Assembly: GCA_020633125.1 (NCBI GenBank)
Contig: JACKEH010000076.1
Location: 1-16,123, forward strand
Source: Sandaracinus sp.
Lineage (GTDB): Bacteria > Myxococcota_A > Polyangia > Polyangiales > Houyiibacteriaceae
Direction: 5' to 3'
Length of the DNA: 16,123 bases
Of the stretch, positions 7,887-15,017 are shown in pieces. The position numbers and the translations under genes are program-made. Each line of letters opens with the position of its first letter. Position 1 is the stretch's first letter. The notes beneath the pieces are model-generated. The model saw nothing but the letters and a program-made list of their open reading frames with translations, was not told the origin of the DNA and did no database searches.

Positions 7887-7901
7887 ATTGGTTGAACCAA
7901 T
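7887..7901. promoter_or_regulatory. GntR operator, proximal site
   Basis: ATTGGTT-G-AACCAAT is a perfect 7+1+7 inverted repeat. It contains TGGT-N3-ACCA, the known core of FadR-subfamily operators. It lies 13 bases before the GntR start codon, so bound protein would cover the start of the regulator transcript. Low GC against the surrounding DNA makes chance unlikely. Binding by the adjacent regulator is inferred. Confidence 0.75.
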
Positions 7902-7933
7902 TTCGACAAGGGACCCCTTTGAGTCTCCGCACA

Positions 7934-7948
7934 ATTGGTCGGACCAAT
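7934..7948. promoter_or_regulatory. GntR operator, distal site
   Basis: ATTGGTC-G-GACCAAT is a second perfect 7+1+7 inverted repeat with the same TGGT-N3-ACCA core. Its centre is 47 bases from the proximal centre. It lies between the GntR gene and the divergent lipoprotein gene (start 8044), so it could affect either direction. No convincing -35/-10 pair was found between the two sites. Confidence 0.75.
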
Positions 7949-8043
7949 CTTCACGAAGCCGTTTAACCCCGCTTTACCCGACGGATACGGCGGTCGTCGT
8001 TAGGTGTCTCGAGCGCTCGAGTGGGCGCGCAGGGAGGGACCTC

Positions 8044-9600
8044 ATGCGTCATCGACTCTTCAATCGTCTGTTCGTGCTCGGCTTCGCGTTCGCCTTCGGA
8101 TGCGGCTCGGACCCTTACGATCCCCCCGAAGACCCTGCCCCCGCGGACTTCGCGCTTCGGGCGACGGTCGGACCCGAGGGAGGCCGCCTCGAAGGAGACG
8201 CCGACGGCCCGCTCGCGGGGGTGGCGCTCGACATCCCGGCGGGTGCCCTCGACCGAGAGACCGAGGTGGTCCTTCGCGCCACCGTCGACGGTACGCCCCT
8301 CGCGATCACGGCCGAGCGCATCGGTCCCCACGTCGCCATCGAGCCGGCCGAGCTTCGCTTCGCGCTCCCCGCGCGCCTCACGGTGCCCTTCGACCCCACG
8401 CTTCGCGAGGCGTGGTCGACGCCGCACGAGGACTGCCGCGTCTGGCTTCGTGAGGGCGAAGGATGGGCACGTGCAGACGCGCTCGAGACCACGCCGGAGG
8501 GTGTGACCGTCGCGATCGAGGCCGCCACCGTCGCCGCGGCGGGCGTGCTCGTGACGCCGCGCGCGCCGAGCTGCCGTCTGACCGGCACCTGTCGCGACTT
8601 CAACACGTGCTTGGGGAACGGCAGCCTCTGCCTGACGCAGCTTCCCTCACCCCAGGTCGCCCCCTTCGAGACGGCGAGCGCGACGGTCGAGGATGGTTTC
8701 CTCTACTTCACGCACGTACCGAGCCCGAACCAGATCACGCTGGCCAAACACGATCTGCTCTCGCGGGTGTCGCAGACCGACTTGCTCGCGACGCTCACCG
8801 CGCGCCCGACGGGGAGCGTGCAACCGCGTGGCCGCATCCAGATCACGAACACCGGCGACGCGTGGGTCGGCATGGTCGGCTTCGGCAACCTGCGTTTCCG
8901 AGAGTCCGCGGTGGGCCGCTTCGACCCGACCTTCTCGCAGCTCGCCGCCGGCGTCGTCGTCGACGATCGCACCCAGAGCGAGGTCGTCCGCCTGACCCAG
9001 ACCCGCTCCTCGCTGCTCGGCCGTGTCGGCAGCACGTCGTGGGTCCTCGGCCCGCTGCTCTCGGGCGAGCGCGTGTTCGCTCGTTCGGCGCTCATGGGAC
9101 GCACGACGGGAGGCCGCGAAGACTACGTCTACCTCGGCACCTCGAGCGGCAGCTTCCGTTTCGATGCGCGCCGCGCGGCGAGGCCCGTGGCCAGCTGTCG
9201 TGGGCTCACCGTGAACGTCGACGCGGACGACGAGACCTTGGTCGCTGGCTGCAGCGACGGAACGGTGGAGGCCCGCATCGGCTCGTTCGAGCGACCCGCG
9301 ACCTTCTCGCTCGGGGTCACGATCGGGTCGATGGCACTGACGCCGGACAACGTGCTCTACGTGACGGACCCGAGCCGCGCCGAGATCGTGCGCGTCTTGC
9401 TCCTCTCGGCCTTCACCGAGGGTCCGATCGTGGTCGAGTACCTGCCGTTGACCGATGCCGAGCCCGGCACGCGCGAGCACGACCGCATGCTCCCGCGCGC
9501 GATTCGCTTCGACGACGACCTCGATCGACTCGTGCTCGTCACGCGCGGCGTGGCCGCCGACGGAACGCCCGAGATCTACTCGATCGATGGCGGCGTCTGA
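8044..9600 (+). CDS. Secreted lipoprotein with ZU5-like domain
   Basis: A 518-residue predicted envelope lipoprotein. ATG 8044 follows a strong purine-rich AGGGAGGGA (8031-8039) and opens a lipoprotein signal, MRHRLFNRLFVLGFAFAFGC, with lipidation at Cys20. Residues 40-165 resemble a ZU5-type beta-sandwich: TVGPEGGRLE, then LDIPAGALDRETEVVLRAT, then IGPHVAIEPAELRFALPARL. A short Cys cluster follows (SCRLTGTCRDFNTCLGNGSL). The rest, about 215-518, is rich in short beta-strand repeats such as FLYFTHVPSPN, YVYLGTSSGSFRFD and VLYVTDPSRAEIVRV, suggesting a beta-propeller. The architecture is common in myxobacterial surface lipoproteins of unknown role. A perfect palindrome, CTCGAGCGCTCGAG, lies in the leader at 8008-8021. 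Confidence 0.82.
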   Translation: MRHRLFNRLFVLGFAFAFGCGSDPYDPPEDPAPADFALRATVGPEGGRLEGDADGPLAGVALDIPAGALDRETEVVLRATVDGTPLAITAERIGPHVAIEPAELRFALPARLTVPFDPTLREAWSTPHEDCRVWLREGEGWARADALETTPEGVTVAIEAATVAAAGVLVTPRAPSCRLTGTCRDFNTCLGNGSLCLTQLPSPQVAPFETASATVEDGFLYFTHVPSPNQITLAKHDLLSRVSQTDLLATLTARPTGSVQPRGRIQITNTGDAWVGMVGFGNLRFRESAVGRFDPTFSQLAAGVVVDDRTQSEVVRLTQTRSSLLGRVGSTSWVLGPLLSGERVFARSALMGRTTGGREDYVYLGTSSGSFRFDARRAARPVASCRGLTVNVDADDETLVAGCSDGTVEARIGSFERPATFSLGVTIGSMALTPDNVLYVTDPSRAEIVRVLLLSAFTEGPIVVEYLPLTDAEPGTREHDRMLPRAIRFDDDLDRLVLVTRGVAADGTPEIYSIDGGV

Positions 9601-9605
9601 TCGAG

Positions 9606-9637
9606 ACGCGACCTCGGGTGCTCGCCCGAGGTCGCGT
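9606..9637. terminator. Bidirectional terminator between convergent genes
   Basis: A perfect 13-bp stem (ACGCGACCTCGGG at 9606-9618 with its complement at 9625-9637) with a 6-base loop fills most of the 46-base gap between the lipoprotein stop at 9600 and the convergent gene end at 9647. T-richness follows only weakly on the plus side (GCTTCTCGTTC). Its position and length make it the natural stop for both transcripts. Confidence 0.75.
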
Positions 9638-9646
9638 GCTTCTCGT

Positions 9647-10810
9647 TCAGAAGCGGGTGCCGAGTCGGACGCTCGCGCCCATCACGAGCACGCCGTCGTT
9701 CGCGGTCAGGTATTGCAGCTCGGGCAGCGACGCCTCGACGTACAACGAGCCCGTCGGGTTCCACGCGACGACCGCGCTCACGCGACCGCTGAAGCTCGGC
9801 ACACGGTTGCCGCTGATCGCTTGAAAGAGACCCGCCTCGACGCTCGCCCCGAGATGGATCGGCGTGGTGAAGGGGCTGAAGAGGTACACACCGCCGAGGT
9901 GCACCGCGAAGCTGCTCGAGGCGCCGAAGACGAGCTCGACGCCGGCACGAAGCTCGAGGCCGGGCACGCCTTCGAAGCCGCGGCCGCCGCGAAGCTCGAG
10001 GGTGCCGAGCACGCCGCCTTCGCCGGGGCTTCGAAGAATCGGTCGCACGCCGACGCCCGCTTGCACCATCCACAGGCCGTCGGCGACGCCGTAGCGATCG
10101 CGGCCTTCGTAGGCCTCGCGCTCGAGGCGGGCGCGTTCTTCGGCGCTCGCTTCTTCCGCTTCGCGACGCGCACGTTCTTCGGCTTCGCGAGCCGCCGCTT
10201 CTTCGGCCTCACGACGCGCGCGCTCTTCGGCTTCGAGGCGTTCGCGCTCGGCGTCGGCGGCGCTCGTGTCCGCCTCTTCGCGACGACCGACGGCGTCCTC
10301 ACCCGCCAACGCGAGCCCGTCTTCGGAGAGGCCTTCGGGGCGAAGCAGCGCCTGCAGCAGCTCGGCCAGGCGCGGGCCTTGGCGGACGCGGCGAACCTCC
10401 GCGTCGAGCTCGTCGACGCGCGTCGCGGGCGCGTAGCCGACGCGAAGCGTGATCCAGTAGTTGAGCGGCCCCGCGTTTCGGATGATCGGGACCACGACGT
10501 ACGTGGCGTTCTGCAGCTCGGCGACCGCCCGCAGCTCGTTGGCCGTCTGTGGGACGACGTTGGTCTGCGCCTCGTACGCGCGCGCCTCACCGATGGGCTC
10601 GTGCGAGAGCCCTCGAATCGACTCGATCACGGCATCTTCGATGGCGTCGAGCTGCATCGTGTCGGCGTCGCCGGTCGCACGCAGCACGACGACGCGGTCG
10701 GCGAGCGCGGGGCTCGCGGTGGCCGCGACGAGGAACGCCGCCGTGAGGACGTGGCGCAGCGAGAGCGATTTCGGAGAACGGAGGTTCACGGGCGACGGCG
10801 GGGATCGCAT
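9647..10810 (-). CDS. Outer-membrane beta-barrel protein with coiled-coil linker
   Basis: A 387-residue exported protein. Residues 1-37 form a signal peptide ending SPALA. Residues 38-165 are an alpha/beta domain; LRAVAELQNATYVVVPIIRN resembles the LpoB/CsgG-like fold, but the match is weak. Residues 177-236 are a highly charged coiled coil built on EEARREAEE-like repeats. Residues 245-387 alternate hydrophobic strands (LWMVQAGVGVRPIL, LELRAGVELVFG, FAVHLGGVYLFS) and end in RLGTRF. A C-terminal Phe is typical of barrel proteins inserted by the BAM machinery. A plausible layout is a barrel in the outer membrane with a helical arm reaching into the periplasm. GAGG lies 8 bases before ATG 10810. 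Function is unknown. Confidence 0.78.
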   Translation of the reverse strand: MRSPPSPVNLRSPKSLSLRHVLTAAFLVAATASPALADRVVVLRATGDADTMQLDAIEDAVIESIRGLSHEPIGEARAYEAQTNVVPQTANELRAVAELQNATYVVVPIIRNAGPLNYWITLRVGYAPATRVDELDAEVRRVRQGPRLAELLQALLRPEGLSEDGLALAGEDAVGRREEADTSAADAERERLEAEERARREAEEAAAREAEERARREAEEASAEERARLEREAYEGRDRYGVADGLWMVQAGVGVRPILRSPGEGGVLGTLELRGGRGFEGVPGLELRAGVELVFGASSSFAVHLGGVYLFSPFTTPIHLGASVEAGLFQAISGNRVPSFSGRVSAVVAWNPTGSLYVEASLPELQYLTANDGVLVMGASVRLGTRF

Positions 10811-10950
10811 GGGGAGGCCTCGCGGAGCAAGAAGGCTGCCACCGGAAAATGGAGTGTCTTCGTCGGGGACACCTCCGCATTTCCGGACATGAGGCGTTCC
10901 TCGGCTTACCCCTCCTTTACAAGAATCCAGGGCCCACGGAACATCAGGGG

Positions 10951-11169
10951 ATGACGCGCTGGGAGTACCGTGTCGTGAAGCTCGCCATCGGCGGCTTCAC
11001 GGGACCCAAGGTCGACACGCCGAAGCTCGAGCGAGCGCTCGACGAGCTCGGCGGAGACGGCTGGGAGTTGGTGTCGACGTTGGACACCAACATCGCGCAG
11101 GGCTCGAGCGACGAGTTGGTGCTCTTCCTCAAGCGACCGCGCATGGACGACGACATGGTCGAAGCCTGA
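10951..11169 (+). CDS. DUF4177 domain protein
   Basis: A 72-residue protein, essentially one DUF4177 domain: it starts MTRWEYRVVKL and continues LERALDELGGDGWELVSTLD and ELVLFLKRP, the usual beta-helix-beta pattern of this family. The function of the family is not known. The frame opens earlier, at 10849, but the added residues do not match the family and ATG 10951 fits its usual start. An AGGGG touches the ATG and a GGA lies further upstream, so the ribosome site is unclear. The 140-base gap from 10811 shows no other recognisable element. Confidence 0.82.
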   Translation: MTRWEYRVVKLAIGGFTGPKVDTPKLERALDELGGDGWELVSTLDTNIAQGSSDELVLFLKRPRMDDDMVEA

Positions 11170-11180
11170 ACCATCACTCA

Positions 11181-11492
11181 TCAGCCTGGGACCTTCGGAA
11201 TCTCGACTCGTTCGTCCGGACCGTCGTGGGCGAGGGTGACGTGTAGGTGACCAAAGAGCTCGTCGCCGGAGGGAATCGACTCGCCCTCCGTGATTCGCAT
11301 CACTGCGCGTAGGGACTCGAGGGTTCGAACCGCGTCGCTCGCCGCCACCTCGAAGCGCACCACCAACGCGATGCCACCGAGGCGCTCGGCGCCCGTGACC
11401 ATGACGTGGCCCAGCGCGTCACGCACGAGAGGCCAAGCGTGAGCGGCGTCTTGCGTGATTTCGCCCGCGAGGAACCAAGACCGACCAACCAT
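11181..11492 (-). CDS. Small hypothetical protein
   Basis: A 103-residue protein with no recognised family. Composition and third-position GC are like neighbouring genes, which supports it as coding. It reads as a small alpha/beta protein with strands such as GGIALVVRFEVAAS and LFGHLHVTLAHDG. No signal peptide or membrane segment is evident. It ends 11 bases from the convergent DUF4177 gene and is divergent from imuA, so its promoter may share the region holding the LexA-like sites. No good Shine-Dalgarno is visible before ATG 11492, so the start is tentative. Confidence 0.55.
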   Translation of the reverse strand: MVGRSWFLAGEITQDAAHAWPLVRDALGHVMVTGAERLGGIALVVRFEVAASDAVRTLESLRAVMRITEGESIPSGDELFGHLHVTLAHDGPDERVEIPKVPG

Positions 11493-11578
11493 GAGAGGAG
11501 CGTGAAGAAGCCTCCGTGTGAAGGCGAGCCACGGGTGTGTCTGTCAGCAGCCCATGCACCGCCCGTCGATGTCACAGG

Positions 11579-11595
11579 CTGCGAATACGTTCAGT
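11579..11595 (+). promoter_or_regulatory. LexA-like box upstream of imuA, distal
   Basis: CTGCGAATACGTTCAGT has the form CTG-N10-CAG shared with Escherichia coli SOS boxes. It also matches 14 of 17 positions of the Myxococcus xanthus LexA motif as I recall it (CTRHAMRYBYGTTCAGS), including the conserved GTTCAG half. It lies 38 bases before the proximal site. LexA binding is inferred. Confidence 0.5.
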
Positions 11596-11616
11596 GTCTC
11601 CGGCGACAGGGTTGAC

Positions 11617-11633
11617 CTGATCGCATGTTCAGC
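11617..11633 (+). promoter_or_regulatory. LexA-like box upstream of imuA, proximal
   Basis: CTGATCGCATGTTCAGC has CTG-N10-CAG with outer symmetry CTGA/TCAG. It matches 15 of 17 positions of the Myxococcus xanthus LexA motif as recalled. It ends 21 bases before the imuA start codon, where bound repressor would block transcription. This fits the known LexA control of imuA-imuB-dnaE2 cassettes in other bacteria. Confidence 0.6.
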
Positions 11634-11641
11634 TTAGATCC

Positions 11642-11646
11642 GGAGG
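11642..11646 (+). promoter_or_regulatory. Shine-Dalgarno site of imuA
   Basis: GGAGG lies eight bases before ATG 11655 and sets that start over the upstream ATG 11625, which sits inside the proximal LexA-like box. Confidence 0.8.
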
Positions 11647-11654
11647 CATCGTTC

Positions 11655-12794
11655 ATGATTCCCCACGCCCACGCCCCCCTGTCTCCCGAATGCCGGCTCG
11701 TCGCCCACGTGGGCTACCCGGATGGAGATGTCGGCCTTGCTGCCGAGCTGGAGCCCGTGGCCGAAACATCGGCGCGCTCCGAGTCACTCTCCGAGCGCTC
11801 GCCCTCCCTCTCCGAGCGCTCGCTCTCCCTCTCCGAGCAAAGCTCCCTCTCCCTCTCCGAGCAAAGCTCGCCCTCTCTCTCCGAGCACCGCTCGCCCTCT
11901 CTCTCCGAGCAAAGCTCGCCCTGGCCCGTCGGGCGGCTGGTCGAGCTCGCGAGCAGTGCGACGGCGAGCGCGCGTACGACGGTGGCCGTACGCGAGGTAG
12001 CGCGCCTTCAGCGAGAGGGTGAGCTCGTCGCGTGGGTGCAGGTGCGGGGCGGCACCTTCTATCCCCCCGACGCCGCGGAAGCAGGCGTCGATCTCGAGGC
12101 GCTCACCGTCGTGCACGTGCCCTCGAGCGCGCTCGAAGCGGCCCGTGCAGCGGAGCTCTTGTTGCGAAGCGGCGCGTTCGGTCTCGTCGTGGTCGACCTC
12201 GAAGGCATGCTCGAAGCACGCCTGCCTTCGCGTGCGCTCGCGCGCCTTCACGCGCTCTGCCGCCAACATGGCAGCACGGTCTCGTTCCTGACGCCGCCCG
12301 CCCACGAGGCGCTCGGTTCTCTCGTCTCGCTTCGTTTCGAGCCGCGCCGCAACACGCTGCACGCACGACTGGAGCACACCCTCGAGATGCCTGGCTCCAA
12401 CGTCGAACGCACGGTGTCGCCGAACGCGGTGTCGTCGTCGAACTCGGTGTCGTCGTCGAACTCGGTGTCGTCGTCGAACGCGGTGTCGTCGTCGAACGCG
12501 GTGTCGAACGCGGAAACGCTTTCGACGACACCGAGCGAAGAGACCCTCGCGCAGGTCGAGACGAGCGCCGAGCTTCACGTGGTCGAGTCGCACGTGTTGC
12601 GTGACAAGCTCGGGCACGAGCCCGCGCGTTCGATTCATCGAGGCCCGCTCGGGCTGACGTCCGACGACGAGGTCACACGCTCGCGCAAGGGAGTCGTCGT
12701 GCCGTTCCGTCGTCGTGTCGACGCGACCCTTCCCCTCCCGTTCGAGGCTCGTTTCCTCGAGGCCCCTCACCCCGAGGCGCGCGATGCAAGCTGA
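11655..12794 (+). CDS. imuA: ImuA-like RecA-fold protein of the mutasome
   Basis: A 379-residue protein of the ImuA/RecA-like group, which works with ImuB and DnaE2 in damage-induced translesion mutagenesis. The core is at about 90-245: GRLVELASSATASARTTVAV aligns with the RecA Walker A region, GLVVVDLEG (176-184) is the Walker B strand, and STVSFLTPP (207-215) is a further core strand. The Walker A lysine is replaced by Arg in SARTT, and the preceding Gly by Ala, so ATP hydrolysis is doubtful. The core is flanked by two low-complexity inserts, SLSE-type repeats at 44-89 and NAVSSS-type repeats at about 254-285, each encoded by a DNA tandem array. The identification rests on the core plus the downstream overlapping imuB. 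The start has a strong GGAGG. Expression is probably damage-inducible. Confidence 0.78.
   Translation: MIPHAHAPLSPECRLVAHVGYPDGDVGLAAELEPVAETSARSESLSERSPSLSERSLSLSEQSSLSLSEQSSPSLSEHRSPSLSEQSSPWPVGRLVELASSATASARTTVAVREVARLQREGELVAWVQVRGGTFYPPDAAEAGVDLEALTVVHVPSSALEAARAAELLLRSGAFGLVVVDLEGMLEARLPSRALARLHALCRQHGSTVSFLTPPAHEALGSLVSLRFEPRRNTLHARLEHTLEMPGSNVERTVSPNAVSSSNSVSSSNSVSSSNAVSSSNAVSNAETLSTTPSEETLAQVETSAELHVVESHVLRDKLGHEPARSIHRGPLGLTSDDEVTRSRKGVVVPFRRRVDATLPLPFEARFLEAPHPEARDAS
11784..11921 (+). repeat. Tandem repeat A in imuA (SLSE units)
   Basis: Six imperfect units of 21, 21, 21, 27, 24 and 24 bases fill 138 bases. All share TCTCCGAGC and encode variants of SLSERSP or SLSEQSSP. Unit lengths are multiples of three, so gain or loss of units keeps the frame. 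The array lies between a short N-terminal segment and the RecA-like core. Confidence 0.9.
12411..12509 (+). repeat. Tandem repeat B in imuA (18-bp units)
   Basis: Four near-identical 18-base units of the form NCGGTGTCGTCGTCGAAC (12426-12497) are followed by a shortened 12-base unit (12498-12509) and preceded by a 15-base degenerate unit (12411-12425). They encode repeats of NAVSSS and NSVSSS. Units differ mainly by a G/T change at the first base, a sign of recent copying. Confidence 0.9.
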
Positions 12795-14967
12795 GCGTCG
12801 CGACCTCTTCGCTCCCCTCACGGGCACGTCGAACGACGACGACGCTCCGAACGTGGCCGCGATCTCGCTCCCGAAGCTTCGGTTGCAGCTCGTGATGCGA
12901 CGCCACGCACGCTGGGAAGGTGAGCCGATCGCGGTCGTCGCAGAGGAGGGGCCCGAAGCCCCCTTGCTCGAGCTCGATCGCATCGCGCTTCGTCGCGGGT
13001 TGCGCCCGGGCCTTCGCCAAGGCGTCGCGCGAAGCTTGGTGCCCGAGCTGCGCACGGCCGTGGTGCGAAGCACGGAGCTCGACGCGCTCGAGAACGAGCT
13101 CGTGCGGGGTCTCCAAACGTTCTCCCCGCGCATCGAGCCGGTGTCCGACGAGGTCGGTGGCGCGTTCTTCGCCGATCCACGCGGGCTCGAGAAGCTCTTC
13201 GGTGGGCTCGACGTCTGGGCGAGCTCGGTGCACCGCTACCTTCGCGCGCGAAAGCTTCGCGCGAGCGTGGTCTGCGGGCATCACCCCTGGCTCGCGTTGG
13301 CGCTCGCGCGAACCAGTCACGGCGCGCGGGTGTTCTCCGACGCTGCACGAGAGCGACGCGAAGCCGAAGCCCTCGCCCTTCGTTCTCTCGGGCTCTCGGA
13401 GAAGCTCTGCGAGCCACTCGCGATGCTCGGCATCGAAACCCTCGGTGCCTTCCTCGCACTGCCGAACGGCGAGCTCTGCACCCGCTTCGGCCGTGAGGCC
13501 GCGGAGCTTCACGAGCGTCACGGCGAACGGGGTCAGCTCCCGCTGCAACCCGTCGGCATCGAGCTTCCACGACGCGTACAGCTCGAGCTCGACGACCCGA
13601 CCACCGAGCTCGAGCCCTTGCTCTTCGCCTCGAAGACGGGCCTCGATCGTTTGCTCGCAGAGCTGACCTCACGCGGAGAACGACCGCTCGCGTTGTTGGT
13701 CGAGCTGCATCTCGAATCGCATGCGCCGCCGGGTCCTTTCGGAACCCCCGCGCGCACCCTCACCGACGAAGAACGCACCTGGGTCGAACGCCTCGAGCCG
13801 GCAGAGCCGACCGTGGATCCGAAGGTTTGGCTCGAGCTCTTGCGCCTGCGCCTCGGCGCGGTCGAGCTCCCCGCCGCAGTGCTCGAGCTCGCGCTCGAAG
13901 CCGAGCCGACCCACGCACGTGGTCATCAGCTTCAAACACTCACCGAACGACCGAAGCGCGACGTGTTGGCCGCGGCACGTGCGCTCGCACGAGTGCGCGC
14001 GACCTTCGGCGACGGCAGCGTCACCAAAGCCACGCTTCACGACGCACACCTTCCCGAAGCGCGGTTTCGCTGGGAGCCGCTGCGGGTGTTGCCCGTGCCG
14101 ACACGCGCCCTCGAGAGCAGGACCTCCGAAAGCAGGACCTCCGAAAGCAGGACCTCGAGCGGCGTCGCTTCGACCGCGACTTCCGCGTCCCCTGCTGCGC
14201 TCCCTTCCTCTTCTGCGCTCTCTTCCTCTTCCGACGTCCCGGTGGTCGAACCCACCGGTTCGGCATCGTCCGAAGTCTCGCCCACTTCGAAAAGACGCCG
14301 GAGTCGCACGACGCCCTCCCTGGATCGTGCGGCTCCCGGCGCCTCGATGCCCCTCTTCGCGCCCTCCGACCCTTCGGACGAATCGCACGTGGATCGCACG
14401 AGCGGTGATGTGCGTGCGACGGACGGCATGCCGTCGTCTCGTTCCGAAGGCGGCGTGTGCGCAGGCTCCTCGCCAGGTCTGCGCAGCGTCCTTCCTCCCG
14501 AGCGCGCCACTCTGGTCGGTGACCGCGGGTGCTCGGGAGGAGGGGCGAAAGAGGTCGTCGTCTCCGACACGAAGAGCGAGAAGCGAGGTGAGGTGCTCGA
14601 TTTCGACGCGTTCGTGCGCGCCCGGGAGAGCACCCTGCCTCCCAGCGTGCATTCGGCCGGCGCGCATTCGGCCGATACGCTCGCCCCCCCTCGCCTCGAG
14701 ACGCCCCCCGATCGTTTGCAGCGACGTCTGCTGACGCGGCCTCGTCCCCTCAGCGTCGACGACGAGGGTCGCCCTCGACCGATGGGGGAACGAACGACGC
14801 ATCTCTTCGGCCCACACCGCACGAGCGGGGGATGGTGGGGCCGTGCCGAAGAAGGTCACCGTGTGGAACGCGACTACTACTACGTGGAGACGGAGCGCGG
14901 CGCGCTTTACTGGGTCTTCTTCGATCGTGTGCGAAACGCTTGGTTCCTTCACGGTTACGTCGACTGA
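12784..14967 (+). CDS. imuB: ImuB-like Y-family polymerase scaffold
   Basis: A 727-residue non-catalytic relative of Y-family DNA polymerases that brings DnaE2 to the beta clamp during lesion bypass. ATG 12784 overlaps the imuA end by 11 bases, indicating coupled translation. Residues 23-55 (NVAAISLPKLRLQLVMRRHA) lack the first catalytic Asp, and SDEVGGAFFADPRGLEKLFGG (121-141) matches the ImuB signature region in place of the polymerase motif. Helix-hairpin and little-finger-like regions run to about 430. Residues 441-640 are a Ser/Arg-rich, low-complexity insert. The conserved ImuB tail follows: RPRPLSVDDEGRPRP, then GWWGRAEEGHRVERDYYYVE, then NAWFLHGYVD. SMPLFAP at 521-527 is a possible clamp-binding motif, but it lacks the usual Gln. 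The protein is longer than usual for the family because of the insert. Confidence 0.85.
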   Translation: MQAERRDLFAPLTGTSNDDDAPNVAAISLPKLRLQLVMRRHARWEGEPIAVVAEEGPEAPLLELDRIALRRGLRPGLRQGVARSLVPELRTAVVRSTELDALENELVRGLQTFSPRIEPVSDEVGGAFFADPRGLEKLFGGLDVWASSVHRYLRARKLRASVVCGHHPWLALALARTSHGARVFSDAARERREAEALALRSLGLSEKLCEPLAMLGIETLGAFLALPNGELCTRFGREAAELHERHGERGQLPLQPVGIELPRRVQLELDDPTTELEPLLFASKTGLDRLLAELTSRGERPLALLVELHLESHAPPGPFGTPARTLTDEERTWVERLEPAEPTVDPKVWLELLRLRLGAVELPAAVLELALEAEPTHARGHQLQTLTERPKRDVLAAARALARVRATFGDGSVTKATLHDAHLPEARFRWEPLRVLPVPTRALESRTSESRTSESRTSSGVASTATSASPAALPSSSALSSSSDVPVVEPTGSASSEVSPTSKRRRSRTTPSLDRAAPGASMPLFAPSDPSDESHVDRTSGDVRATDGMPSSRSEGGVCAGSSPGLRSVLPPERATLVGDRGCSGGGAKEVVVSDTKSEKRGEVLDFDAFVRARESTLPPSVHSAGAHSADTLAPPRLETPPDRLQRRLLTRPRPLSVDDEGRPRPMGERTTHLFGPHRTSGGWWGRAEEGHRVERDYYYVETERGALYWVFFDRVRNAWFLHGYVD
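14113..14157 (+). repeat. Tandem repeat C in imuB (15-bp units)
   Basis: Three 15-base units of GARAGCAGGACCTCS encode three copies of ESRTS at about residues 444-458. The array sits exactly where the ImuB polymerase-like core ends and the Ser-rich insert begins. Confidence 0.85.
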
Positions 14968-15017
14968 CGCGCTCGGCGACTCCTCACGAAGCTCCACGCG
15001 CGCGCGGGGTTCCTGCT

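Noticed and set aside
11612..11639. TTGACC and TTAGAT, 16 bases apart, as the imuA promoter around the proximal LexA box
   Set aside because: The spacing is attractive, but the transcript would then start at or after the GGAGG site used for ATG 11655, so the -35/-10 reading conflicts with the start call. The true promoter could not be placed.
11625..11655. Upstream ATG of imuA at 11625
   Set aside because: It lies inside the LexA-like box and has no Shine-Dalgarno, while ATG 11655 has GGAGG at ideal spacing.
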